Below, piece by piece: positions 39,932-48,075 of a DNA stretch of 64,000 nucleotides. The DNA is from Acinetobacter larvae. GTDB lineage: Bacteria; Pseudomonadota; Gammaproteobacteria; Pseudomonadales; Moraxellaceae. The notes below the pieces were generated by a model that was not told where the DNA came from, did not search any database, and worked only from the letters and a program-made list of their open reading frames with translations. The stretch lies in contig NZ_CP016895.1 in the NCBI RefSeq assembly GCF_001704115.1, positions 186,001-250,000 on the forward strand, read 5' to 3'. Position numbers and translations under genes: made by a program. How positions within the stretch are numbered: position 1 is the first letter of the stretch; every line of letters begins with the position of its first letter.

Positions 39932-40130
39932 GTTTAATTTTTACGATATTTATATTCCCACCTTGTTATTGCAGGCGATTTTAGCCTATGTGTTGTATCG
40001 CGTGTTGGGTCCTGTGTGGCAGTTTTTGATTGCCTCGGGCTGGGTCATATTGCCGAGTTTATTTAATTTATGCGTCTATATCATGCTGGTCATGTTGGTA
40101 CACGGCATATTTTTATTCTTTGGAATTTAG
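39924..40130 (+). CDS. DUF1656 small membrane protein (AaeX-like)
   Basis: 68 residues, two membrane helices (about 12-30 and 34-66). It starts GEFNFYDIYIPTLLLQAILAYVLY, the DUF1656 hallmark. It overlaps the FUSC gene by 8 bases. It is a conserved small partner of FUSC/HlyD efflux pumps with no defined biochemical role. Confidence 0.9.
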   Translation: MGEFNFYDIYIPTLLLQAILAYVLYRVLGPVWQFLIASGWVILPSLFNLCVYIMLVMLVHGIFLFFGI

Positions 40131-40165
40131 ATTTTAGATTTTAGATTTTAGGATTTAGGGTTTAG
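40124..40165 (+). repeat. Heptamer tandem repeat ATTTTAG at a stop codon
   Basis: Three perfect copies of ATTTTAG (40131-40151), flanked by degenerate copies AATTTAG (40124-40130, containing the DUF1656 stop TAG), GATTTAG and GGTTTAG. As at 2222, the heptamer contains a stop codon and so places stops in every frame. Confidence 0.9.
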
Positions 40166-40217
40166 GGCAGTTGGAGTTTAGCATGGCTCAGCAGAGCGCT
40201 TTGAGAGGGTAGTAGAC

Positions 40218-41234
40218 ATGAGACAGCTTGATGTAAAAAGAATGATTCGACCGCTTATCTTGGCAGTGGTCGCACTCATTGCCATTTATAGTGTTGTGCA
40301 CTTATGGAATTATTATAATGCTGCGCCGTGGACACGGGATGGTCGTGTGCGTGGTGATGTCATGCAAGTATCTTCCGATGTGTCGGGTTTGGTGACGGAG
40401 GTTTTGGTACAGGATAACCAGCAAGTCAAGAAAGGTCAGGTGCTCTTTAAAATAGATGTAGCCCGTCAGGCACTTGATGTTGAGCAAGCCCGTGCCGATG
40501 TGTTGCAAGCCAAATCAGCTTTGGCTCAAGCACAAGCTGCACTCAGTCAAGCCAAAGCCAATGTATTGAAATCTGAAACCAATATTGCTTTGGCAGATCG
40601 TAATGCAGCGCGCTATACCTCATTGATAGATGGTGCTATTTCCAAACAGGAACGCGATCAAGTCTTGGCTGCGCGTGATCAAAGCCATGCCGAACATCTA
40701 CAACTCAAAGCAGCGATTCAGCAAGCTGAAGCCAATATTGAACAGCAGCAAGCGGCAATTGCCGTGGCACAAAGTCGCTTGGATTTGGCACAGCTGAATT
40801 TACAACGTTCTGCCGTGCTTGCCCCAGCAGATGGTACGTTATCCAATTTTGACTTACGGGTAGGTAACTATGTCAAAGTGGGGCAAGGTGTAGCCGCCTT
40901 GATTGATCGTAAACAGCTCTATGTGGTGGGGTATTTTGAAGAAACTAAACTTAATCGCATCCATTTAGGTGACCCCGCAACCGTACAGCTCATGGGCGAT
41001 TCACAAAAAATCAAAGGGCATGTGCAAGGTATTGCCTCGGGGATTGAAGATCGTGAAAGAAGCGTTGCATCAGGCTTATTGGCCAATGTAAACCCAACAT
41101 TTAACTGGGTACGTCTGGCACAACGTGTTCCTGTTAAAATTACTTTAGATGAAATGCCACACAATACTTTGGCTTTTGTTGCAGGGCGTACCGCAACGGT
41201 ACATATTGTTGAAGCCCAAAAGACGACTCGTTAA
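40218..41234 (+). CDS. HlyD-family periplasmic adaptor (AaeA/EmrA-like)
   Basis: 338 residues. One N-terminal membrane helix (about 10-30), then WTRDGRVRGDVMQVSSDVSGLVTEVLVQDNQQVKKGQVLFKID, the first half of the lipoyl/barrel-sandwich domain. An alpha-hairpin coiled coil rich in Ala/Gln (about 85-195) follows. Next come APADGTLSNFDLRVGNYVKVGQ (second half-motif) and a beta-barrel domain. It links the FUSC pump to an outer-membrane channel. Its TAA shares bases with the ruvX stop on the other strand (convergent, 4-base overlap). Confidence 0.92.
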   Translation: MRQLDVKRMIRPLILAVVALIAIYSVVHLWNYYNAAPWTRDGRVRGDVMQVSSDVSGLVTEVLVQDNQQVKKGQVLFKIDVARQALDVEQARADVLQAKSALAQAQAALSQAKANVLKSETNIALADRNAARYTSLIDGAISKQERDQVLAARDQSHAEHLQLKAAIQQAEANIEQQQAAIAVAQSRLDLAQLNLQRSAVLAPADGTLSNFDLRVGNYVKVGQGVAALIDRKQLYVVGYFEETKLNRIHLGDPATVQLMGDSQKIKGHVQGIASGIEDRERSVASGLLANVNPTFNWVRLAQRVPVKITLDEMPHNTLAFVAGRTATVHIVEAQKTTR

Positions 41235-41692
41235 GCTGTCATAATCTGCTGTGGATCGCGATACCAGCTCTCGATCAACAGTGCCGCAGCCATGCTATCT
41301 GCGCTTAATTTTTTGGCTCGTCCTTGAGTTTGATAATGTTCTAATTGGTCACGCGCTTCACGGGTACTGAGGCGCTCATCAACCATATAGGCTGGAATTT
41401 TACTGTGGTGTGCTACACGCCGTGCAAATTTACGGGCCCGTTGTGAAAGCTCAGATTCACTATCATCCATATTGAGCGGCAGCCCAACCAAAAGCAGGTC
41501 GGGTTGATGTGCTGCAATCAGTTTCAGCAACTGTTCCCAGTTTGGAATACCATCTTTCATGCTCAGCAGTGCCAAAGGTGTAGCACTTTCAATCAAGCAA
41601 GCCCCCACGGCAACACCCATTTTTTGGGTGCCAAAATCAAAAGCCATGAGTTTGTCGATGGCAGGGCGAAGAGGTGGTGTAGAATCTGACAT
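41231..41692 (-). CDS. ruvX: Putative pre-16S rRNA nuclease / Holliday junction resolvase-like RuvX (YqgF)
   Basis: 153 residues. RNase H-like fold with MAFDFGTQKMGVAVG (catalytic Asp), LLVGLPLNMDDSESELSQRARKFARRV and YMVDERLSTREAR (second acidic residue), ending DSMAAALLIESW (third acidic). It processes the 5' end of 16S rRNA. Downstream of yqgE with a 136-base gap, the usual pairing in gamma-proteobacteria. Confidence 0.94.
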   Translation of the reverse strand: MSDSTPPLRPAIDKLMAFDFGTQKMGVAVGACLIESATPLALLSMKDGIPNWEQLLKLIAAHQPDLLLVGLPLNMDDSESELSQRARKFARRVAHHSKIPAYMVDERLSTREARDQLEHYQTQGRAKKLSADSMAAALLIESWYRDPQQIMTA

Positions 41693-41828
41693 AGCGTGGG
41701 TCTATCTATCAAAGCGTTTAAAAGATAAGCGTTTAACGGTGCAGGTAAAGCGAAAGCATTTCGCCATTCACCATACAGCGCTCAGAGATATCCATGAGCG
41801 CTGGCTGATGGCTGGCAGGGGCAATGCT

Positions 41829-42383
41829 TTAGGCATGCCCGATATCGGGAGATAACCAGATGGGATCAATACCGATTTTACGGTAGGCTGCATCCCAGCG
41901 TGCATCATAGGGCAGATCAAAAATAAGGTCCATATCGGACTCGCAAATCAGCCAGTCTCCCCGTGCAATTTCTGCCTCAAGTTGTTTTTTGCCCCAACTG
42001 GCATAGCCGAGCGCAATTTGATAACGACCGACGCCTTGGTTTTGCGCAATGGCATCTAAAATATCCTTGCTGGTGGTAATACAAAGGTTTTCACCAATCG
42101 CAATAGAAGAGTGCCAAGTCGGTTGACCTGTATGTAACACAAAGCCCGCTTCTGGATTGAGCGGCCCACCCTGTAAAACTTCGTGTGGGTTGACGTGGTC
42201 TGCATTGATATCAAGATCATGCAATAATTCCTTGACCTGAATGCCAGAAGGTCGATTGATGATAATGCCCTGAGCGCCATCTTCATCATGTCTTGCCAAA
42301 TACACGACAGTGTTGGAAAAAAAATCATCGACTAAATTAGGTGGGGCAATCAGGCAACGATGGGTTAAATAGTGTTTAGTCAC
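41829..42383 (-). CDS. YqgE/AlgH family protein
   Basis: 184 residues, single-domain family (DUF179). It starts [47 protein letters not shown], with [16 protein letters not shown] and [21 protein letters not shown]; all are conserved blocks. Its function is poorly defined; in Pseudomonas it affects alginate regulation. Upstream partner of ruvX on the minus strand. Confidence 0.93.
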   Translation of the reverse strand: MTKHYLTHRCLIAPPNLVDDFFSNTVVYLARHDEDGAQGIIINRPSGIQVKELLHDLDINADHVNPHEVLQGGPLNPEAGFVLHTGQPTWHSSIAIGENLCITTSKDILDAIAQNQGVGRYQIALGYASWGKKQLEAEIARGDWLICESDMDLIFDLPYDARWDAAYRKIGIDPIWLSPDIGHA

Positions 42384-43053
42384 CTAAGCTGAGCTCCTAG
42401 AAATAATTTGCGGCACTGTGTTGATGCTGTGGTTGCCAAACACAGGCGTATGATTGTGTTCGCTGCCCCAGACATACAATACGGAATATTCTGTTTTTCG
42501 CACATTTTTTAGCACAGTGTGAGGTGATTACCATAACTGAAATCATATGTTTATTGAATAGCTCCGATTATTTTAGTCAAAACCAGTCTTGGGTATAGCG
42601 GTCGTGCCGGGTCATTTATGCGCTTATGGATGATCACTATCTCATGCCTTGCTAAAATCTGCAATGCAACAACAATGTGGTGATCTGCTTGGCGCTTAGG
42701 GAAATTGAGTTATTGCTTTGGGCTAAATTGTGTCAGCAATGTGCTGTTATTGAGGGGGAATAGACGCGCTATCGCTTAGTATTGCGTCGGTTGGGTCTAG
42801 CATCCGATGCCAAAGTACTGTCATTCGGGCGATAGATCAAAGTCGGTCATGGCGATACAGTGAGGATTGACACAAAAAAGAGCATGTCCAAAAGTAGATG
42901 AAGTATATTGTGTTCGAGACTAAATAATTGCTTTTGGAATTAAAAATTGCTGCATTGCTCGGCTGCGTTAAAATATGCATTATTTTATAGGGACTTTTAA
43001 TTCAGAATGTCGTGCACCGCAAATTGTGTATAGCTTTTCCCATTTAATTATTT
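42384..43053. other. 670-base intergenic region, no recognisable gene
   Basis: Divergent spacer between yqgE and an amino-acid ABC operon. The stretch around 42590-42860 is richer in GC than normal spacers here and contains short open pieces interrupted by stops in all frames that I tried. It may be decayed coding DNA. The last 150 bases are AT-rich and probably hold the ABC operon promoter. Confidence 0.4.
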
Positions 43054-43803
43054 GTGTCTTTTCGAGATAATCGTAAAAATTACATATTCATACAGTGCAA
43101 AACTGTATTTAATATCCTCACAACATCAACGTGGACTTTGATTTTGGATTGGCAATATATCTCTAGTGTGTTACCGCAGTTTTTTTCTGCAACGGTGATG
43201 ACATTAAAAATTTCAGCAATCAGTATTATCTTGGCAATGCTGGTGGGCTTATGCTGCAGTATCGTAGTGACCTATCGTGTCAAAGTACTCGATAAAATCG
43301 TGCAGTGCTATATTGAGCTGTCACGTAATACCCCCTTACTGATTCAGCTCTTCTTTTTATATTACGGTTTACCTAAATTAGGCATCAAACTTGATGGCTT
43401 TAGTTGCGGGATTATTGGTTTAACTTTCTTAGGTGGCAGTTATATGGCAGAAGCCTTTCGCGCGGGCTTACAATCAGTTCGTGCTGGGCAGATTGATGCC
43501 GCTAAAAGTATAGGTTTAAGCCCCATACAAATTTTTCATCGGGTAATTTTCCCTCAAGCTTTGGCTGTTTCCATTCCAGCACTCGGGGCAAACTGTTTAT
43601 TTCTGATTAAAGAAAGCTCAGTCCTCAGTGCAATTGCGATTGTAGAATTATTATTCTTGACCAAAGATTTGATTGGTATGGATTATAAAACCAATGAAGC
43701 TTTATTTTTACTGGTGATGTCTTATCTGGTTATTCTATTGCCCATTTCTATTTTAATCAGTTATTTCGAATATCGTAGTCGTAAGGTGAGTCATGGCGTT
43801 TGA
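43054..43803 (+). CDS. Polar amino-acid ABC transporter permease 1
   Basis: 249 residues from a GTG at 43054, but the true start is uncertain. The first 28 residues look unlike the family, and conserved sequence begins near LDWQYISSVLPQFFSATVMTLKISA (a TTG at 43138 or 43144 could start it). HisMQ permease features: ELSRNTPLLIQLFFLYYGLPKLG and the EAA loop DAAKSIGLSPIQIFHRVIFPQALAVSIPALG. About five helices. The next permease overlaps by 11 bases. Part of a four-gene importer. Confidence 0.85.
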   Translation: MSFRDNRKNYIFIQCKTVFNILTTSTWTLILDWQYISSVLPQFFSATVMTLKISAISIILAMLVGLCCSIVVTYRVKVLDKIVQCYIELSRNTPLLIQLFFLYYGLPKLGIKLDGFSCGIIGLTFLGGSYMAEAFRAGLQSVRAGQIDAAKSIGLSPIQIFHRVIFPQALAVSIPALGANCLFLIKESSVLSAIAIVELLFLTKDLIGMDYKTNEALFLLVMSYLVILLPISILISYFEYRSRKVSHGV

Positions 43804-44461
43804 ATATCTATTCCAAGCGAGTCATATTGAACGCCTCTTGACAGGGCTTTGGGTGACTGCGCGTATTGCTGCAATTTCGGTGGTCTTGTCGGCGTTATTG
43901 GGTAGCCTCTTTGGGGTATTAATGTGCGCGAAATCTTTATGGATTCGTAGCGTGTGCCGACTTTATTTAGAAGCTGTGCGGATTATTCCGATTTTGGTGT
44001 GGCTATTTATTTTTTATTTTGGTTTTGCCACATGGTTTAACTGGCAATTACCTGCCGAAATGGTTTGTATTGTGGTTTTTGTATTGTGGGGGACGGCAGA
44101 AATGGGTGATTTAGTTCGTGCAGCCATTCGTTCTATAGACCGCCACCAATATGAATCAGCCTATGCCTTGGGTTTAACCCCACCGCAAACCATGCTACGG
44201 ATTATTTTCCCACAGAGCTTTAAACGCGTGATGCCCAGCGCTATAAATCTATTTACTCGGATGGTGAAAACCAGTGCATTGGCAATGCTTATAGGCGTGG
44301 TCGAGGTCATTAAAGTGGGGCAACAGATTATTGAAAATGCCTTACTGACAGTGCCTGATGCTGCGCTTTGGATTTATGGCTTTATTTTTATACTGTATTT
44401 CTTGCTGTGTTATCCCTTATCACGTTTGGCGCAGTATCTAGAACAGAAATGGGAGAACTAA
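43793..44461 (+). CDS. Polar amino-acid ABC transporter permease 2
   Basis: 222 residues, HisMQ family, with [44 protein letters not shown] and the EAA loop [34 protein letters not shown]. It pairs with the preceding permease as a heterodimer; overlaps of 11 bases upstream and 1 base to the ATPase start show a tight operon. Confidence 0.9.
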   Translation: MAFEYLFQASHIERLLTGLWVTARIAAISVVLSALLGSLFGVLMCAKSLWIRSVCRLYLEAVRIIPILVWLFIFYFGFATWFNWQLPAEMVCIVVFVLWGTAEMGDLVRAAIRSIDRHQYESAYALGLTPPQTMLRIIFPQSFKRVMPSAINLFTRMVKTSALAMLIGVVEVIKVGQQIIENALLTVPDAALWIYGFIFILYFLLCYPLSRLAQYLEQKWEN

Positions 44462-44462
44462 G

Positions 44463-45191
44463 GTGTTATTGTCTATACAAGAATTACAGAAATCTTTTGC
44501 AGAAACCCGTATTTTACAAGGCATCAATTTAGACATACAACAGGGCGAGGTGGTGGTTATTCTGGGTCCATCTGGCTGTGGTAAAAGCACCTTATTGCGT
44601 TGTATTAATGGTTTAGAGCCGATTCAAGGTGGAAAAATCATCTTAAATGGTCAGGGTGAGCTGGGGCGTAATTTAGCCTGGGTCAAAGCGCGTCAGCTGA
44701 TTGGTATGGTCTTTCAAAATTATGAGTTATTTGGTCACATGAATGTGATCGATAATATTTTGCTCGGTCCTGTACATGTGCAAAAAAAATCTCGTGCTGA
44801 AGCAGAGCGTTATGCCGATATCCTATTAAAACGTGTTGGTTTGTATGAACGTAAACAAGCCTATCCACGTCAGTTATCGGGTGGGCAAAAACAGCGTATT
44901 GCTATTGTCCGTGCCTTGGTGATGCAACCACAGGTGTTATTATTGGATGAAATTACCGCGGCTTTAGATCCAGAAATGGTGCGCGAAGTGTTGGACGTGG
45001 TCTTACAATTGGCCAAAGAGGGGATGACCATGTTGATTGTTACACATGAAATGTCTTTTGCCCGTAAAGTGGCTGACCGCATTATTTTTATGGACCAAGG
45101 TAAGATTATAGAAGAATCATCGCCTGAACAGTTTTTTACGCAGCCTAAAACCGAACGGGCACGTAGTTTCTTAAATATGCTGGATTATTAA
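44463..45191 (+). CDS. Polar amino-acid ABC transporter ATPase
   Basis: 242 residues from GTG 44463 behind GGGAGAACTAAG. Walker [10 protein letters not shown] (residues 35-43), [14 protein letters not shown]-loop, signature [15 protein letters not shown] and Walker [14 protein letters not shown] (Ile where Pro is usual in DEPT). H-loop VTHE. It energises the 43-46 kb importer. Confidence 0.92.
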   Translation: MLLSIQELQKSFAETRILQGINLDIQQGEVVVILGPSGCGKSTLLRCINGLEPIQGGKIILNGQGELGRNLAWVKARQLIGMVFQNYELFGHMNVIDNILLGPVHVQKKSRAEAERYADILLKRVGLYERKQAYPRQLSGGQKQRIAIVRALVMQPQVLLLDEITAALDPEMVREVLDVVLQLAKEGMTMLIVTHEMSFARKVADRIIFMDQGKIIEESSPEQFFTQPKTERARSFLNMLDY

Positions 45192-45311
45192 CTGAACGAT
45201 TGCAACAGTTTATTTATGCGTTCTTCATTGAATATCGATAACGCTGAAATAGGTTTGAGTCGGTTCATCAGCAGTTGGCTTTCAACATTTTAGATAAGCA
45301 AAGGATAAAAT

Positions 45312-46163
45312 ATGGGTATTAAGCATCAATTTATATCTGGGTGTGCTGCAGCAGTTGTTGCCTTGGGATTAACGGCTTGCCAACCAAGTGCAGATAAAGA
45401 CAAAGCTGACACACAAGCCAGCTCAAGCATCGAACAGATTAAAAAGAATGGTGTGGTGCGTATAGGGGTATTTAGTGATAAACCACCATTTGGTTATTTG
45501 GATGAACAAGGTAAAAACCAAGGCTTTGATGTAGAAATTGCCAAACAGGTTGCCAAAGATTTATTGGGCGATGAAAATAAAGTCGAGTTTGTTTTAACAG
45601 AGGCGGCCAACCGTGTTGAATACCTCAAGTCAAATAAAGTAGATATTATTTTTGCCAATTTCACCATTACCCCAGAGCGTCAACAGGCGGTAGATTTTGC
45701 CAAACCTTATCTTAAAGTCTCTTTGGGTGTGGTTTCTCCGAAAGACCAGCCGATTACTGATGTATCACAGTTAAAAGACAAGGTTTTATTGGTCAATAAA
45801 GGCACCACCGCCGATACTTATTTTACCAAGAATTATCCAGATATCCGCCTACAAAAATATGAGCAAAATACAGAAACTTTTGCTGCGTTAAAAGATGGTC
45901 GTGGGGCTGCTTTGGCGCATGACAATCTCTTGGTTTTGGCATGGGCTAATCAAAATCCAAACTATACCGTGAGTATTCCACAATTGGGCGAACATGACTT
46001 GATTGCACCAGCGGTGAAAAAAGGTGATAAAGAATTACTCGATTGGTTAAATCAAGATTTAGAACGTTTGGCTCAATCCGGTGAAATTGAAAAAGCCTAT
46101 GAAAAAACGTTAAAACCAGTATATGGCAGCAGTATTGCACCGAAAGATTTATTGGTTGAATAA
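45312..46163 (+). CDS. Cysteine-type ABC substrate-binding lipoprotein (CjaA-like)
   Basis: 283 residues with lipobox LTAC (Cys23). SBP_bac_3 domain: VVRIGVFSDKPPFGYLDEQGKNQGFDVEIAKQVAKDLLGD (about residues 46-85), VEFVLTEAANRVEYLKSNKVDIIFANFTITPERQQAVDFAKPY and SLGVVSPKD. The LTEAANRVEYLKSNKVDIIFANFT block is what I associate with cysteine-binding CjaA-type proteins, so cysteine or cystine is the likely ligand. It is 120 bases downstream of the ATPase, perhaps with its own promoter. Confidence 0.85.
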   Translation: MGIKHQFISGCAAAVVALGLTACQPSADKDKADTQASSSIEQIKKNGVVRIGVFSDKPPFGYLDEQGKNQGFDVEIAKQVAKDLLGDENKVEFVLTEAANRVEYLKSNKVDIIFANFTITPERQQAVDFAKPYLKVSLGVVSPKDQPITDVSQLKDKVLLVNKGTTADTYFTKNYPDIRLQKYEQNTETFAALKDGRGAALAHDNLLVLAWANQNPNYTVSIPQLGEHDLIAPAVKKGDKELLDWLNQDLERLAQSGEIEKAYEKTLKPVYGSSIAPKDLLVE

Positions 46164-46538
46164 GCTGTTAGCCAGCATTTAACATTCTCTCCGACCTAAA
46201 CCAAAGGTCATCGGTATCTATGCAGCTGCGCGTGGATACCTCAATATTGTTGTAGTTAATTCTCTCAAGTTACTTCTTCTGTATTTCGATAAGAGTCGAG
46301 CGTATTGAGTAATCTCGATCATTCAGCCAATATTGCTCTTCAAGCAAATAACAAATAATAAGCTTTTAATATTGTATAAGAGGGGGGCTTATTGATTTTA
46401 AAAAACTTAAGGACTTACTTTATTAATATTCGGTTTAATTGCCTAAATGTTTGTGACCAAAGCTATCATATTGTATTTAAATACAAATGATTTAATTGTG
46501 AAAGAATCCTATTTTATATTAGATGATTTGACACTGAA
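46164..46538. other. AT-rich spacer, no gene seen
   Basis: 375 bases rich in A/T with one imperfect dyad (CCGACCT...AGGTCATCGG, 46187-46211) lacking a T-tract. No credible open frame. Confidence 0.5.
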
Positions 46539-46628
46539 ATGGAGTCAATGCATTGGGAAAAATTTTCTAAAGTTGCTACACATATAGTCCATGCCGCTCA
46601 GAAATTTAGTGAATATGTATCATGGTAA
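46539..46628 (+). CDS. Possible 29-residue leader ORF overlapping the lipoprotein start
   Basis: ATG GAG start, 29 codons, with a TAA (46626-46628) overlapping the ATG at 46622, as in coupled genes. It contains one of two direct repeats that flank the lipoprotein gene. It could be a leader peptide or the worn-down end of an older gene; coding is unproven. Confidence 0.25.
   Translation: MESMHWEKFSKVATHIVHAAQKFSEYVSW
46552..46577 (+). repeat. Direct repeat, left copy, flanking the lipoprotein gene
   Basis: ATTGGGAAAAATTTTCTAAAG plus TTGCT; the right copy at 47950-47974 differs by one missing base and about two substitutions. Copies are 1.4 kb apart, same orientation. Confidence 0.75.
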
Positions 46629-47884
46629 AAAAACTTTTTTATGCGTCTATGTTGCTTTGCTTTTTCCCAATAATGGGTTGTACCTATCAGTGGGATTCTG
46701 AACGTGAGTTTACAAATAATATTGATGGGCTCGATGGTGGTTTACTCAATGTTTATGATGATCGGGTTTATTTTTTAGTAAATCGACAAGAAAAAATTAC
46801 ATTTAAAGATATTCGTGATCAAGATGGAAACTATCTCGATAGCGTTTATGCCGAAGATTGGATGAGAGATGTCAGTGAGTTGTCTAATCGTGTTTATACA
46901 GAGCTCTATCGTGGATTTAATAATCAGCCAGTCGAAAAAATTTTTTCCAAGCAATCTCAAAATAGTTCTTTATCTATTTCTGATGATAAAAAAACGATAT
47001 ATATTTCCACGGAGTTCTTAGATTATAAAATAGCGACTGTTGTTCCAACAAATGATCCCAATTATGACAGAAAAATATATTTTTATAATTTATATAAATC
47101 CATTGATGGCGGAAGCAATTTTAAAGCCATGCCATGGAATTCGACCAATTCAATAAAGCAGATATTATTTGATTCGACGGGTGTATATGGTTATGGTTTA
47201 GGGAGTGATCGAACGCTATGGCGTACAGACGATGGCGCTGAAACTTGGAAAAAGATAAAAATACCCAAAGAATTTCAGTTAATTCAAACCAAAGATCGAG
47301 CAGATAGACCGCATGTGTCTTATGATTGGGATGCATTTTATTTTGATCAAAAAACAAAAACTTTGTATTTATCGTGTTTTGTCCATGACAAAGCGGTGAA
47401 GGGTAAAGGAAAAAGTATTATTTATGCTGTTCCTTGGGATGCAAACTTAGTTGATTTAAATAGCTTACAGCCCGTTGCAACTGTAGAAAACCAATTCGTG
47501 ACTGATATTAAGCTGGCAGGAGAGAATAAATTCTATTTATTAACAGAAGTTTATGGTTTTGAGAGATATCATACCAGTATGGAGTTTAAGAACTCACATT
47601 TTATTGTATTAGATCAAAATAGAATTACTCTGGATCATGATTTTGGTAAAAAATATTTATTAGGGGCATTCTTCCAAGGTAAAGATAATCTACTCTATAT
47701 CATTGGCATGAAAGAAGTCGGTATAGGTTCTTATGATGATATCGCCTTTATCAGTCATGATGGCGGGAAAAACTGGCGTGAAGAAAAGGAAGGTCGTTGG
47801 CTGCAAGGCAATTATTTTGATCCTGAAAGCAATAAGGCTTGGGCTTATAAACGAGGGAAATTGTATTCCAGAACGATAGATTAG
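46622..47884 (+). CDS. Lipoprotein with Asp-box motifs; possibly a Tli3-like T6SS immunity protein
   Basis: 420 residues. Lipoprotein signal with lipobox IMGC (Cys20), so it is membrane-anchored and periplasm-facing. Three sialidase/BNR-type Asp-box motifs are visible (S-x-DGG-x-x-[FW]): SIDGGSNFK near 161, TDDGAETWK near 205 and SHDGGKNWR near 377, indicating a beta-propeller. Lipoproteins of this general appearance include the Tli3 immunity family against type VI lipase effectors; this match is from memory and unsure. No effector, VgrG or PAAR gene is nearby. The gene is more AT-rich than neighbours and flanked by direct repeats, which suggests a transferred or shuffled cassette. Confidence 0.6.
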   Translation: MVKKLFYASMLLCFFPIMGCTYQWDSEREFTNNIDGLDGGLLNVYDDRVYFLVNRQEKITFKDIRDQDGNYLDSVYAEDWMRDVSELSNRVYTELYRGFNNQPVEKIFSKQSQNSSLSISDDKKTIYISTEFLDYKIATVVPTNDPNYDRKIYFYNLYKSIDGGSNFKAMPWNSTNSIKQILFDSTGVYGYGLGSDRTLWRTDDGAETWKKIKIPKEFQLIQTKDRADRPHVSYDWDAFYFDQKTKTLYLSCFVHDKAVKGKGKSIIYAVPWDANLVDLNSLQPVATVENQFVTDIKLAGENKFYLLTEVYGFERYHTSMEFKNSHFIVLDQNRITLDHDFGKKYLLGAFFQGKDNLLYIIGMKEVGIGSYDDIAFISHDGGKNWREEKEGRWLQGNYFDPESNKAWAYKRGKLYSRTID

Positions 47885-47949
47885 CGTGAATGCAATACTC
47901 CGTTTTAAACGGGGAATACAGCAACATAAAGCGCCATGATCTTTCATGA

Positions 47950-47974
47950 ATTGGGAAAACTTTCTAAAGTTGTT
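47950..47974 (+). repeat. Direct repeat, right copy, flanking the lipoprotein gene
   Basis: ATTGGGAAAACTTTCTAAAG plus TTGTT, 65 bases after the lipoprotein stop; matches 46552-46577 with one gap and about two substitutions. Confidence 0.75.
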
Positions 47975-48075
47975 GCCCATTGCATGCTTGTATTGAACAT
48001 ATATTTGAGGCTAAGCCCTAGCGCCTCGATCATCTGGTTATAATCGATGGCGCTCTTTAATTCAGCTTGAAGCAA

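Noticed and set aside
46622..47884. Lipoprotein as a sialidase because of Asp-box motifs
   Set aside because: Asp-boxes are structural in many beta-propellers; no sialidase catalytic Arg triad or FRIP-type motif is evident.
48019..48055. AGCGCC...GGCGCT hairpin as a recN terminator
   Set aside because: The dyad is real, but neither strand has a convincing T-run after it.
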